The notes under the pieces: model-generated
Database searches by the model: none
What the model was told of the DNA's origin: nothing
What the model saw: only the letters and a program-made list of their open reading frames with translations
Program-made: the position numbers and the translations under genes
DNA from: a bacterium (Candidatus Gribaldobacteria) CG10_big_fil_rev_8_21_14_0_10_41_12
Lineage (GTDB): Bacteria > Patescibacteriota > Minisyncoccia > Minisyncoccales > CG1-02-41-26
Direction: 5' to 3'
DNA length: 15,287 nt
Assembly: GCA_002773545.1 (NCBI GenBank)
Contig: PFAV01000019.1
Location: 1-15,287, forward strand
Shown: positions 6,375 through 13,848 of the stretch, in pieces
Layout: every line of letters starts with the position of its first letter
How positions within the stretch are numbered: the first letter of the stretch is position 1

Positions 6375-6578
6375 CTAAAAATAATTGCTTACTTTTCCAA
6401 GATGTCGTGTTTGCCAATTCACATCAGTTATTTTATGCAAGTCGCTTATTAAATCCTTGATGTTATCAAACTTTTTCACCCTGCCAGCTTTTACATCGCT
6501 CAACGCTTCTTGCAACATTGCTTCGCCCGCCAAAGACAGCTCAAATGTCGGCAATTTATCTAAAATTGCTTTTGGCAT
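6375..6578 (-). CDS. Small antitoxin-like protein, orphan
   Basis: This is a 67-residue protein from the ATG at 6578, 10 bp after the rseP stop; an upstream ATG at 6608 would overlap rseP. The pattern LSLAGEAMLQEALSDVKAGRVKKFDNIKDLISDL (6470-6545 region) resembles the C-terminal, toxin-binding part of RelB/Phd-like antitoxins. The N-terminal DNA-binding half is short or missing. No toxin gene is next to it: mreB follows and rseP precedes. It may be a decayed antitoxin, an orphan antitoxin, or a small protein of another kind. Copy A of the 44-bp element lies just after its stop. The existence of the gene is moderately supported and the function is not established. Confidence 0.62.
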   Translation of the reverse strand: MPKAILDKLPTFELSLAGEAMLQEALSDVKAGRVKKFDNIKDLISDLHKITDVNWQTRHLGKVSNYF

Positions 6579-6588
6579 AAAACTTTTT

Positions 6589-7674
6589 TTAGAACAATTT
6601 AATAACATCCTTGATGCTCACTAGGGCCATGAAACCAATCATAATGAAGAAAAATACGGCGGTGATTCTTTTTTCTATGACTGGATTAACCGGCTTGCGC
6701 CTAATCAGCTCAATGCCCAAAAACAACAGCCGCCCGCCGTCTAAGGCCGGAATGGGTAACAAATTAAATAAAGCCATCCAAATAGAAATCATGGCTATGA
6801 GCATCAAGAAATTGCCCCAGCCCTGGCCCAAGGCCTGCCCCATAATCTGGCCCAAGCCAATCGGCCCAACAAACTGCAAATCATTATTTTTCTGGCCTTG
6901 CATTTTACTCTTAATCGCTTTAACTAAAGTTAAGGGAATGTTCTTGGTTTGCTGGATAGTAATTTCCACGCCTTTATAGGGCGCTTTATACCAAGCGGTT
7001 TTTGTTAAAACCACCCGGGCCATGGCTATACCCAAAGCGCCCTCGCCCATGGGCGGATTAATTCGCGGCGTTACCGCGATATCTATTTCTTGATCGCCTC
7101 TCATAACTCCCATCTGAATTTCTTCCCCTTTGTGGCTGGCGATAAATCCTTGCGCCTCCCCTACTTTTCCAGATTGCAAATCTTCATTGGCGAATTTTAA
7201 GTTTATTATTTTATCGCCTGGCTTAATACCGGCCAGCTCGGCCGGTGATTTAGGGACAACTTGTAAAATTTGGATAAAAGGGTTTGCTCCAGCTTGCGCG
7301 AAGTCATCATCAACGGCCGTGGGTATGCCCCCTACCCCAATAATTATGGTAAAAATAATAACCGCGACTAGCCAAAAAGAAACCACTCCGCCCGCTAAAA
7401 TCAAAGCCCTTTGCCATAAAGTTTTTTGCGAAAAGCTTTCTTGGCTATTATCTGTTTCTTCATCGCCCAATATCCGCACAAAAGCGCCAAAGGGCAACAG
7501 GTTGAGCGAGTAAATTGTTTGACCAATTTTTTTGCCAAAAATGCGAGGCGGATAACCAATGCCAAATTCCTCCACTCTCACCCCAAACTTTCGCGCCAAC
7601 AAAAAATGCCCCAACTCGTGCAGGGCGGTTAACAAAACTAAACTAAATAAAACAATGATAATAGTCAACAGCAT
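6589..7674 (-). CDS. rseP: RseP-type site-2 zinc metalloprotease (M50)
   Basis: This is an intramembrane zinc protease of the RseP/RasP family, which cleaves membrane-anchored anti-sigma factors or signal-peptide remnants within the bilayer. The 361-residue protein shows HELGH at H19-E20-H23 in the first membrane helix, a single PDZ domain at about 135-215 (PAELAGIKPGDKI), and the third zinc ligand in NLLPIPALDGG (D312). It ends with further membrane helices. The usual AGP..N motif after the second helix reads AGGVVSFWL here. It has one PDZ domain, as in Gram-positive-type RasP, where E. coli RseP has two. The ATG at 7674 follows the restriction enzyme stop by 4 bp, so it may be transcribed from within or through the R-M module. 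Confidence 0.95.
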   Translation of the reverse strand: MLLTIIIVLFSLVLLTALHELGHFLLARKFGVRVEEFGIGYPPRIFGKKIGQTIYSLNLLPFGAFVRILGDEETDNSQESFSQKTLWQRALILAGGVVSFWLVAVIIFTIIIGVGGIPTAVDDDFAQAGANPFIQILQVVPKSPAELAGIKPGDKIINLKFANEDLQSGKVGEAQGFIASHKGEEIQMGVMRGDQEIDIAVTPRINPPMGEGALGIAMARVVLTKTAWYKAPYKGVEITIQQTKNIPLTLVKAIKSKMQGQKNNDLQFVGPIGLGQIMGQALGQGWGNFLMLIAMISIWMALFNLLPIPALDGGRLLFLGIELIRRKPVNPVIEKRITAVFFFIMIGFMALVSIKDVIKLF

Positions 7675-7678
7675 AAAA

Positions 7679-8599
7679 TTATTTTATTAAATCTGCAAAT
7701 AGCGCCTTAAAACCAGCAGTGTTTAGCCAAAAGTTTTGAGGGTTATTTTTTAGATATTTTTGTATTTCTGCTCTTTGTGTTTCTAACTTTTCGCTACCAC
7801 CTCTCTCGTTTAAGATATCATTAGCATAATTGCCATCTATAAAACAAATATAAAATACATTTTGATTATTTTCTTTTAAGCTCAAAATTTCAATTAATTC
7901 GGAAATTTGCTTATCCTGGCTCCCGCCAGATGTATTCAGGTGCTTTGCTTCAAGTAAAAATATTTTATCGCCTGACTTTATAATTAAATCTAATGTCTTG
8001 TTCTGCTTCTTGGTTTTAATTTTAACTTTTAAGTTCTGACGAACTTTTCTTAAACTAAATTTCTTTGAGAATGAAGCAACGCAATTATCTTGCCCAAAAA
8101 AGTCTTCCCAGCTTTTCGCCTCCGCAAAACCAAATTGAGCCAGAATAGACTTTAATTTTATTTCACCGCACTTGCCTTTTTTGCGCGAGGCGTTAGTGTC
8201 CAAAATTGCCTGCACCCATTCTTCTGGCACGGTTTCGTTTAAAATTCTATTGGCAAAGTATCGTTTAGTAATTTCTTTAAGTAAATCCAAGTTGTCCTTA
8301 GCCGCTTTTAGGGTATTATCGCAGGCGTTCACGAAACAGATAAACTCCGAGCAATTGGAAAAATCACCCAAGATTTTTTGCAATTCTTGAAAATATTTAT
8401 TAACAACTGCTTCTTTTTCTTTTCTATCTTTTAGGGTTTTGATAGTAATCAAAATATTTTTGATTTCCCGAATATGGGCGACATATCTTCCCAAAGCCGG
8501 GTTTTTCTTATCAAAAACATAAAAATCATCTAAAAGATCTTCTAAATTTTTCTGTGAAATCTTAAAATAATGAAGGTTGTTTTGCATTTTCTTGCTCAT
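7679..8599 (-). CDS. Putative type II restriction endonuclease (PD-(D/E)XK)
   Basis: The 306-residue protein is predicted to cut unmethylated DNA at the site protected by the adjacent methyltransferase. A PD-(D/E)XK core is visible: E146 in KKGKCGEIKLKSIL, D204 in KTLDLIIKSGDK, then E217-A-K219 in FLLEAKH, followed by SGGSQDKQISELI. The first 130 residues are helical with no motif I know. The partner methyltransferase overlaps its 5' end by 38 bp, so the two are translationally linked. A second start codon at 8587 would reduce the overlap to 26 bp. I cannot assign a recognition sequence. The gene lies between frr and rseP, and its composition is richer in A/T than these neighbours, suggesting acquisition. 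Confidence 0.82.
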   Translation of the reverse strand: MSKKMQNNLHYFKISQKNLEDLLDDFYVFDKKNPALGRYVAHIREIKNILITIKTLKDRKEKEAVVNKYFQELQKILGDFSNCSEFICFVNACDNTLKAAKDNLDLLKEITKRYFANRILNETVPEEWVQAILDTNASRKKGKCGEIKLKSILAQFGFAEAKSWEDFFGQDNCVASFSKKFSLRKVRQNLKVKIKTKKQNKTLDLIIKSGDKIFLLEAKHLNTSGGSQDKQISELIEILSLKENNQNVFYICFIDGNYANDILNERGGSEKLETQRAEIQKYLKNNPQNFWLNTAGFKALFADLIK

Positions 8600-9710
8600 A
8601 AATATAATTTAAAAACTTATAAACAAAATTAAAAGAAATCCTCTTGCGGCCATTATCCCTAAAATTTGTCAAAAAGAAAGAAAAATATTTTTCCCTATTT
8701 TCATTCAAAATACCATTAAATCTTTCCATTAAAGTTTTTTGCTGTTCAATGGTCAATGGTTTCCCAAAAATCAAATGGGCCATATTGCGCGAAGTGCTCT
8801 TGCCCACTAAGCCATCAAGGCCATAATTTCTTATGTCCTCTAAGCAAATCTTTTTGCCACCCTTGCTGTCAATCGCTCTCAAAAATAAAATATTACTTTT
8901 CAGAAAATTTTTAAATTTTTTATCAATAAAAGCTTCTTGTGGTTCCTTGATGTTTTGCACAGCAATTCTGGCTTGAAAGCTACCTCCCCTAAAGTCGCCT
9001 TCTGTCAAGCGCCCAACACCTAACTTATTTTCAGCGCTTTTGATTTTCAGTAAAAAGTCGCCACCTAATTGCCAGCCAAACTTTTTTTCTAAGTGAAAGT
9101 CTATTTTTTTATTTTCTGGAAAAACAACAGCTGAAATTGCGTTTTTACCAACATTGTTCTTTTTCTTTCTGAAATAAAAAGCAATAACATTATAGGTTGT
9201 GTCCGTGAAAACCCTTTCCAAAAAAATGTTAAGTTTGACAATTTCAAATTTCTCAAAAAATAAATCTCTTATTCTCTGCGAATTACTGGCCGACAGAAAA
9301 TTTAAGGGCACAATCAAAATGCCTTCTTCATTTTTCATCATTTCAAAAACAGAAATCTGGTATAAGTCCTCAAAAATTCTGTGTTGGCCGCTAAAAAACT
9401 TTTCTTTGATTTCTTGATTCGCTTTATTTTTATGCAAATAGGGCGGGTTAGCGATAACAAACTGATATTCTTGATATTCTTTATAATTATTCAGTGAATC
9501 GTTAAGAAATATTTTTTTGCCATCTACTAATTTTTTATCATAGTCAAAACCAATTACTTTTTGAGCGTTATTCTTTAATGCCCAGTCCAATAAATCGCCA
9601 TTGCCAGCAAATGGATCCATAACTTTTTTGTCTTTTATAAAATCAGCCAAACCCTGCAAGATATAATCCGCGTTAATAGTAAAAAATTGTCCTAACTGCT
9701 TTTTAAGCAT
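8562..9710 (-). CDS. Type II N6-adenine DNA methyltransferase (gamma-like order)
   Basis: This is a SAM-dependent DNA methyltransferase. From the ATG at 9710 it has 382 residues; a TTG at 9725, immediately after the frr stop, would add 5. In order: KKQLGQFFT (motif X), VMDPFAGNGDLLDWAL (motif I, SAM binding), an acidic residue in VIGFDYD (motif II), and FVIANPPY (motif IV). The X-I-IV order and NPPY are typical of gamma-class enzymes such as M.TaqI relatives that make N6-methyladenine. The C-terminal part is probably the target-recognition domain. It overlaps the downstream restriction endonuclease gene. It begins at the frr stop with weak initiation signals, so expression may depend on read-through from frr. 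Confidence 0.92.
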   Translation of the reverse strand: MLKKQLGQFFTINADYILQGLADFIKDKKVMDPFAGNGDLLDWALKNNAQKVIGFDYDKKLVDGKKIFLNDSLNNYKEYQEYQFVIANPPYLHKNKANQEIKEKFFSGQHRIFEDLYQISVFEMMKNEEGILIVPLNFLSASNSQRIRDLFFEKFEIVKLNIFLERVFTDTTYNVIAFYFRKKKNNVGKNAISAVVFPENKKIDFHLEKKFGWQLGGDFLLKIKSAENKLGVGRLTEGDFRGGSFQARIAVQNIKEPQEAFIDKKFKNFLKSNILFLRAIDSKGGKKICLEDIRNYGLDGLVGKSTSRNMAHLIFGKPLTIEQQKTLMERFNGILNENREKYFSFFLTNFRDNGRKRISFNFVYKFLNYIYEQENAKQPSLF

Positions 9711-9725
9711 AAATCTTTTAGGCAA

Positions 9726-10283
9726 TTATCCTTTTATTTCTTCCTCTTTTCGCTTGGCTATCTCTTCCATTTTTTCGCGGTATTCGCGGGTGGTTTCGTC
9801 AAGCTTGTCTCGGCCCTTAAATTTGTCGTCTTCCCGCAGTTCGCTCCTGACGCAAGCGTCTTGCAGGTCTTTCCAAGCTTTATCTCGTAAGCGCCTCACT
9901 CCTTGAAAAGCCTCTTCTTTTATTTTATCTAACAGCTTGATAACTTCTAGGCGAGTTTCCTCGGTTAAGGGCGGGGCGGAAAAATAAATTGTCTTATCAT
10001 TTATTCTTACTCCTAAATTCAACCCGGCTTGCTCCACCGCCTTGACCGCGCCCTCAACATAGCTTTTATCCCACAATTCCACCATCAATTCTCGGGGCCC
10101 GGCATTGGTAATAGCGCCCAATTGCTTCATCGGCAAAAATGAGCCAAAGCAATTGGCCTCAACATCTTCCAACAAAGCTGGCGACAAACGGTTAGAGCGC
10201 AATTTCATTGTTTCGGCCTTAAAGTCATCCATTGCTTTTTGCAACTCGCTTTTAATTTTTTCAATAATTTCTTGATAGGTCAT
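9726..10283 (-). CDS. frr: Ribosome recycling factor
   Basis: RRF acts with EF-G to split post-termination ribosomes. At 185 residues it has the full family length. The family pattern is plain: an N-terminal helix with FKAETMKLRSNRLSPALLEDV, the domain-II region with MKQLGAITNAGPRELMVELWD, and the long C-terminal helices with LTEETRLEVIKLLDKIKEEA, RLRDKAWKDL and EYREKMEEIAK. The ATG at 10283 overlaps the TGA stop of holB by 4 bp (ATGA), a classic translationally coupled arrangement. Downstream, the R-M methyltransferase begins at once, breaking the core gene order. Confidence 0.97.
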   Translation of the reverse strand: MTYQEIIEKIKSELQKAMDDFKAETMKLRSNRLSPALLEDVEANCFGSFLPMKQLGAITNAGPRELMVELWDKSYVEGAVKAVEQAGLNLGVRINDKTIYFSAPPLTEETRLEVIKLLDKIKEEAFQGVRRLRDKAWKDLQDACVRSELREDDKFKGRDKLDETTREYREKMEEIAKRKEEEIKG

Positions 10284-11245
10284 AAATTAATAACTAAATT
10301 TTCTAACAATAACCTTTTATTTATATTACTGTTTATTAACAAAAATTTCAAATCCTCGGTTTGCCTTAAATTCTGGACAAGTTTAGTTAAGGCCTGGCCG
10401 TTCTGGCCATTGGCTAAACATTTTTTTAATGAATGGCGCAAAAAAATAAGCAGGTTTTCCAAAAATTGATTGATAGCGCCAAAGGCCTCGCTGTTGTCAA
10501 TCACGGCCTCTTCCTCGTCCTGATTATTTTTAGCCAAAGACAAATAATAATCTTTGATCAAAATCAGGCGCTCGGTTAAGCCGCTTGCCAGTAATTGTTT
10601 GGCCAGCTTAAAATCAGCTAAACGGCTTTCCATTAATTTATTATCAGCCAAAAAAGAAATAACCAAGCCCGGCCGACCATCAGCCAAATCAATCATTTCG
10701 GCCAAGCGAGGATTGCTCTGTTGCGCAAACAGCGCTTCGTCAATAACCTCTTTGGCCAATGGATAAAATTTAATCTCCTCGCAACGAGAACGAATAGTGG
10801 CCAAAAGCTCTTCGGGTTGGCTGGTGATTAAAATAATCATAGCTACGCCCGATGGCTCTTCCAAGCATTTCAGCAAACAACTTTGCGCCTCTTGATTGAG
10901 GCAATGCGCCTCGTCAATAATAACCGCCTTAGTTTTGGCGGCCTGGTTGCTATAACTCAAAAATTTTTGCAAATCCCTGATTTGGTCAATTTTAATTTCT
11001 TTGGAGCTGGGCTTAATCACCAATAAATCAGGGTGCCTTTGGCTTTCAAAATTAACGCAAGAAAAACACTGGCCGCAGAATTCATTGTCCTGTTTATTTT
11101 GGCAGTTGAGCAATTTGATAAAATCGCCAGCCGCCTTGCGCTTGCCTAAATTATTTTGCCCGGAAAAAAGCAAAGCGTGCGGCGTTTGCCCGGCCGTTGC
11201 TATTTTCTGCAAAAACCCCCATTGCGTTTGATGACCTATAACCAT
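10280..11245 (-). CDS. holB: DNA polymerase III delta' subunit (clamp-loader)
   Basis: This is an AAA+ clamp-loader subunit, 321 residues from the ATG at 11245 (MVIGHQTQWG); a start at 11287 would add an implausible 14-residue tail read from low-complexity spacer. Seen in order: a degenerate Walker A GQNNLGKRK, with Arg where Ser/Thr would bind nucleotide phosphate; four cysteines C48, C57, C60 and C63 of the zinc module; DEAH at 111-114; and the SRC motif at 153-155. Degenerate Walker A with intact SRC indicates delta' and argues against DnaX. Its stop overlaps the frr start by 4 bp. No Shine-Dalgarno site is seen. Confidence 0.93.
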   Translation of the reverse strand: MVIGHQTQWGFLQKIATAGQTPHALLFSGQNNLGKRKAAGDFIKLLNCQNKQDNEFCGQCFSCVNFESQRHPDLLVIKPSSKEIKIDQIRDLQKFLSYSNQAAKTKAVIIDEAHCLNQEAQSCLLKCLEEPSGVAMIILITSQPEELLATIRSRCEEIKFYPLAKEVIDEALFAQQSNPRLAEMIDLADGRPGLVISFLADNKLMESRLADFKLAKQLLASGLTERLILIKDYYLSLAKNNQDEEEAVIDNSEAFGAINQFLENLLIFLRHSLKKCLANGQNGQALTKLVQNLRQTEDLKFLLINSNINKRLLLENLVINL

Positions 11246-11263
11246 GGAACAAACAGCATAAAA

Positions 11264-11326
11264 CGAATAACAAATAACAAAAGACAAAATGTTATTAGTT
11301 ATTAGTCATTCGTTATTCGTTATTTC
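11264..11326. repeat. Low-complexity TTATTAG/TTATTCG intergenic palindrome
   Basis: Between mreB paralogue and holB the spacer consists of repeated AATAAC / GTTATT units: CGAATAACAAATAAC (11264-11278) and its near-inverse copies at 11291-11305 and 11312-11326. A related short stretch lies between gatC and mreB (5147-5167). These units can form AT-rich hairpins. No promoter or gene is evident. Confidence 0.55.
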
Positions 11327-12333
11327 TGGCTCATGACAGTTTTTTTGTAGACGGATAAGTTTTCCAGCACCACGCCCGTGCCCTTGGCCACGCACAATAA
11401 GGCCTCACCAGCCACGAAACAAGGAACACCCGTGGCCTTGGCAATCATTTGGTCCAAGCCGCGCAACAATCCTCCGCCGCCAGCCAAAATCATGCCTTTG
11501 TTCATAATGTCAGCTGAAAGTTCGGGAGGTGTCTGCTTTAAGATAAATTTAATGCCCTCAATAATTTCCAAACAAACTTCTTGCACGGCTCGAGCCACCT
11601 CATTAGAAGAGGCCTTGATATTGCGCGGCAGGCCGCTGGGCAAATCCCGGCCTCTTATTTCATAAAACTCTTCTTTTTTAATCGGAAACGCCCGGCCGAT
11701 TTTTATTTTAATCTCTTCGGCTGTTTGACTGCCAATGGCCAAGTTGTATTCTTTTTTAATAAAATCGGCAATTTTTTCGTCCATTTTATCGCCCGCCACC
11801 CGCAAAGAATGCGCTGTCACAATGCCGCCCAAAGAGATCACTGCGATTTCCGAAGTGCCACCGCCAATGTCAATAATCATATTGCCCTCGCAAGAATTAA
11901 TAGGAATGCCCGCTCCAATGGCTGATAAAATCGGCTCTTTGGCCACATAAGCGGCTCGGGCGCCCGCTGTAATAGCCGCTTCAATCACGGCCCGCCTTTC
12001 GGTTGAGGTGGCGCCCACTGGAATAGAAGCCAAAACCTCGGGCTTAAAAATATTAAAACGGCTGCGAGTTTTTTTGATGAAGTAACGAATCATGGCTTGG
12101 GTTACCCGATAATCAGCAATCACCCCGTCTTTGAGCGGCCGATAAACCACAATATTATCGGGGGTGCGGCCAATCATTGACTTGGCTTCGGCCCCCACCG
12201 CCAAAACAGCGTTGCCCGGCCGTGAAATGGCCACCACTGATGGCTCGTTCAAAACAATCCCCTTGCCAGGAACAAACACCAGGCAATTGCAAGTGCCCAA
12301 ATCAATAGCTAATTGGTTAGTAAAAAATGACAT
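11320..12333 (-). CDS. mreB: MreB/Mbl-like actin paralogue (divergent copy)
   Basis: This is a second MreB-family protein of 337 residues. It has phosphate-1 DLGTCNCLV, the segment VAKEPILSAIGAGIP with the conserved Glu, phosphate-2 DIGGGTSE, and adenosine motif LAGGGGLLRGLD. It differs from the copy at 5168-6220 by lacking the N-terminal amphipathic extension (MSFFTNQLAIDLG) and by substitutions around the nucleotide site, such as DLGTCN for DLGTAN. It lies downstream of murA, so the pair links wall precursor synthesis to filament formation. It may act as an Mbl- or MreBH-like partner. Family membership is certain; division of labour with the other copy is inference. Confidence 0.93.
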   Translation of the reverse strand: MSFFTNQLAIDLGTCNCLVFVPGKGIVLNEPSVVAISRPGNAVLAVGAEAKSMIGRTPDNIVVYRPLKDGVIADYRVTQAMIRYFIKKTRSRFNIFKPEVLASIPVGATSTERRAVIEAAITAGARAAYVAKEPILSAIGAGIPINSCEGNMIIDIGGGTSEIAVISLGGIVTAHSLRVAGDKMDEKIADFIKKEYNLAIGSQTAEEIKIKIGRAFPIKKEEFYEIRGRDLPSGLPRNIKASSNEVARAVQEVCLEIIEGIKFILKQTPPELSADIMNKGMILAGGGGLLRGLDQMIAKATGVPCFVAGEALLCVAKGTGVVLENLSVYKKTVMSQK

Positions 12334-12340
12334 AACAAAA

Positions 12341-12477
12341 TAAAATGTCTAAATCCTAATGTCTAATGACTAATAAAATTTCTAATGCCCCGTACCAAAT
12401 GTCAAAGGGCATTGCTGAAATTTGACATTGGACATTTGACATTTTATTAGACATTAGGATTTAGTCATTAGTCATTT
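12341..12477. repeat. Intergenic nested palindrome of TAATGTCTAATGAC units
   Basis: The 144-bp spacer between murA and the mreB paralogue is almost entirely palindromic. CTAAATCCTAATGTCTAAT (12349-12367) is exactly inverted at 12446-12464. Inside it AAATTTCTAATGCCC (12377-12391) pairs with GGGCATTGCTGAAATTT (12408-12424). Direct repeats of ACATTTGAC/ACATTGG occur between the arms. No gene or clear promoter is seen; the RNA would fold as one long AT-rich hairpin. Confidence 0.7.
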
Positions 12478-13743
12478 TTATCCTACTCTCTTTATATCTG
12501 CCCCCAACATCTGCAGACGTTTCTCTATTGCCTCGTATCCCCTATCAATCTGCTCAATGTTGTTGATAATGGTTTGGCCTTGAGCAATCAAGCCCGCCAC
12601 CACTAACGAGGCGCCCGCCCGGATATCCCATGATTCAATAGCCACACCCGTTAAAGGAGTTGGCCCGAAGACAAAAGCGCGGTGCGGGTCAACCATTTCA
12701 ATGTCAGCGCCCATCTTACGCAATTGGTGGATATAATTCAAGCGATTTTCATACAAGGGGTCGTGAATTAAGCTCTTGCCTTTGGCCTGGGTTAAAACAG
12801 GCACCATTAAAGGCAACAAGTCGGTCGGGAAGCCAGGATAAGGCAAGGCCTGCAAACGAATAGCCTGCAAGCCATCAGCCGGCCAGACCTGCACATCATT
12901 GCCCATAACCTGAAAACGCGCCCCAGCCGCCCCCAAGCGTTCCAAAAAGCTATCCAGATATTCAGGCACAGCGTTTTTTACCAGCACTCCTTGGCCTGCT
13001 AAAGCCCCAATAATAATAAAAGTGCCCGCCTCAATATAATCGGCAATCACTGTATGCTCCACGCCTCCCAAAAGTTGGCCGCCAGCGCCATTAACTGAAA
13101 AACAATTTTCGCAAATTTTTTCAATATTTGCTCCCATCTTGCGCAACTGTTCCACCAAACATGAAACATGCGGCTCTTGGGCGGCCAGCTTAATAATAGT
13201 TTTTCCTTTAGCTAAACAAGCAGTCATCAATAAATTTTCCGTGGCTGTTACGCTAAATTCAGGCAAAACAATTTCCTGGCCAATTAAATTTTTGGTCTTA
13301 AAACAATAAAAATCGCCCTCCTCTTTAACTAACACACCCAATTTTTCCAAAACATCTAAGTGAGTGGTAATGGGCCGCAAACCAATTTTGTCCCCGCCGG
13401 GCCGAGACACCTTAAACTGCTTAAAACGAGCCGCCAGCGGGCCAATCAATAACACCGAGGTGCGGGCTTGGGAAAATTTCTCGTAACTTATTTTTTCCGG
13501 GTTCACCTTGCTACCCGCTATTATCTTCACTTTTCTTTCGCTTAAAAATTCCAGCTCGCACCCCATCTCTTTCAAGATATCTAAAAGATTCAAAATATCT
13601 TTCACCAAAGGCAAATTATCAATCACACAGGCCCGATCAGTCAGCAAACAAGCCGCCAACAAAGCGCCCGCCGCATTTTTTGAACCCAGCACACTAATTT
13701 CACCTTTTAGTTTTTTCCCGCCTTCAATAACAAATTTCTCCAT
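12478..13743 (-). CDS. murA: UDP-N-acetylglucosamine 1-carboxyvinyltransferase, Asp-type active site
   Basis: MurA transfers enolpyruvate from PEP to UDP-GlcNAc, the first committed step of peptidoglycan synthesis in the cytosol. The 421-residue protein has full length and EPT-fold motifs: SKNAAGALLAA with K22, FPTDLLPLMVPVLTQAKG with D308, YENRLNYI, and IRAGASLVVAGL with R375. At the catalytic loop PGGDKIG, residue 118 is Asp (codon GAC) where most bacteria have Cys (E. coli C115), the residue alkylated by fosfomycin. Asp-type MurA enzymes are known to be active and fosfomycin-insensitive. It has its own TTGCAG-N17-TAAGAT promoter and a 44-bp repeat element upstream, and precedes the mreB paralogue. 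Confidence 0.96.
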   Translation of the reverse strand: MEKFVIEGGKKLKGEISVLGSKNAAGALLAACLLTDRACVIDNLPLVKDILNLLDILKEMGCELEFLSERKVKIIAGSKVNPEKISYEKFSQARTSVLLIGPLAARFKQFKVSRPGGDKIGLRPITTHLDVLEKLGVLVKEEGDFYCFKTKNLIGQEIVLPEFSVTATENLLMTACLAKGKTIIKLAAQEPHVSCLVEQLRKMGANIEKICENCFSVNGAGGQLLGGVEHTVIADYIEAGTFIIIGALAGQGVLVKNAVPEYLDSFLERLGAAGARFQVMGNDVQVWPADGLQAIRLQALPYPGFPTDLLPLMVPVLTQAKGKSLIHDPLYENRLNYIHQLRKMGADIEMVDPHRAFVFGPTPLTGVAIESWDIRAGASLVVAGLIAQGQTIINNIEQIDRGYEAIEKRLQMLGADIKRVG

Positions 13744-13767
13744 AAATTTCTCGCTTAATAATACCCT

Positions 13768-13796
13768 ATCTTATCTAAAAAACAACTAAACTGCAA
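13768..13796 (-). promoter_or_regulatory. Candidate murA promoter
   Basis: On the minus strand TTGCAG (13791-13796) and TAAGAT (13768-13773) are separated by exactly 17 bp. A 5' leader of about 20 nt ending GCGAGAAATTT precedes the ATG at 13743. The -10 region shares T-run, ATAAGATA and GG.ATA with the mreB promoter at 6237-6264. The 44-bp element copy B begins 8 bp upstream of the -35. Confidence 0.5.
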
Positions 13797-13803
13797 GCAA
13801 ACC

Positions 13804-13847
13804 AAAAACTACAGTTTCTGCTCTATAGTTCAAAAAGTGTAGTTTTT
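13804..13847. repeat. 44-bp palindromic-ended element, copy B
   Basis: Same orientation as copy A and differing from it at only two of 44 positions (11 and 34). It lies 1 bp after the stop codon of the PaaX/Cas2-like gene and just upstream of the murA promoter. With copy C, in opposite orientation, it brackets the PaaX/Cas2-like gene. Confidence 0.87.
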
Positions 13848-13848
13848 A

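Noticed and set aside
6611..7513. Plus-strand open frames across rseP (110-127 codons)
   Set aside because: They are antisense to a gene with clear HELGH and LDGG motifs, contain no recognisable domain, and lack any initiation signals.
11246..11287. Longer N-terminus for holB
   Set aside because: The extra 14 residues come from the low-complexity spacer and precede the typical delta' start MVIGHQ.
11378..11950. Plus-strand open frames across the mreB paralogue
   Set aside because: They mirror the codons of a strongly conserved MreB gene and show no family features.
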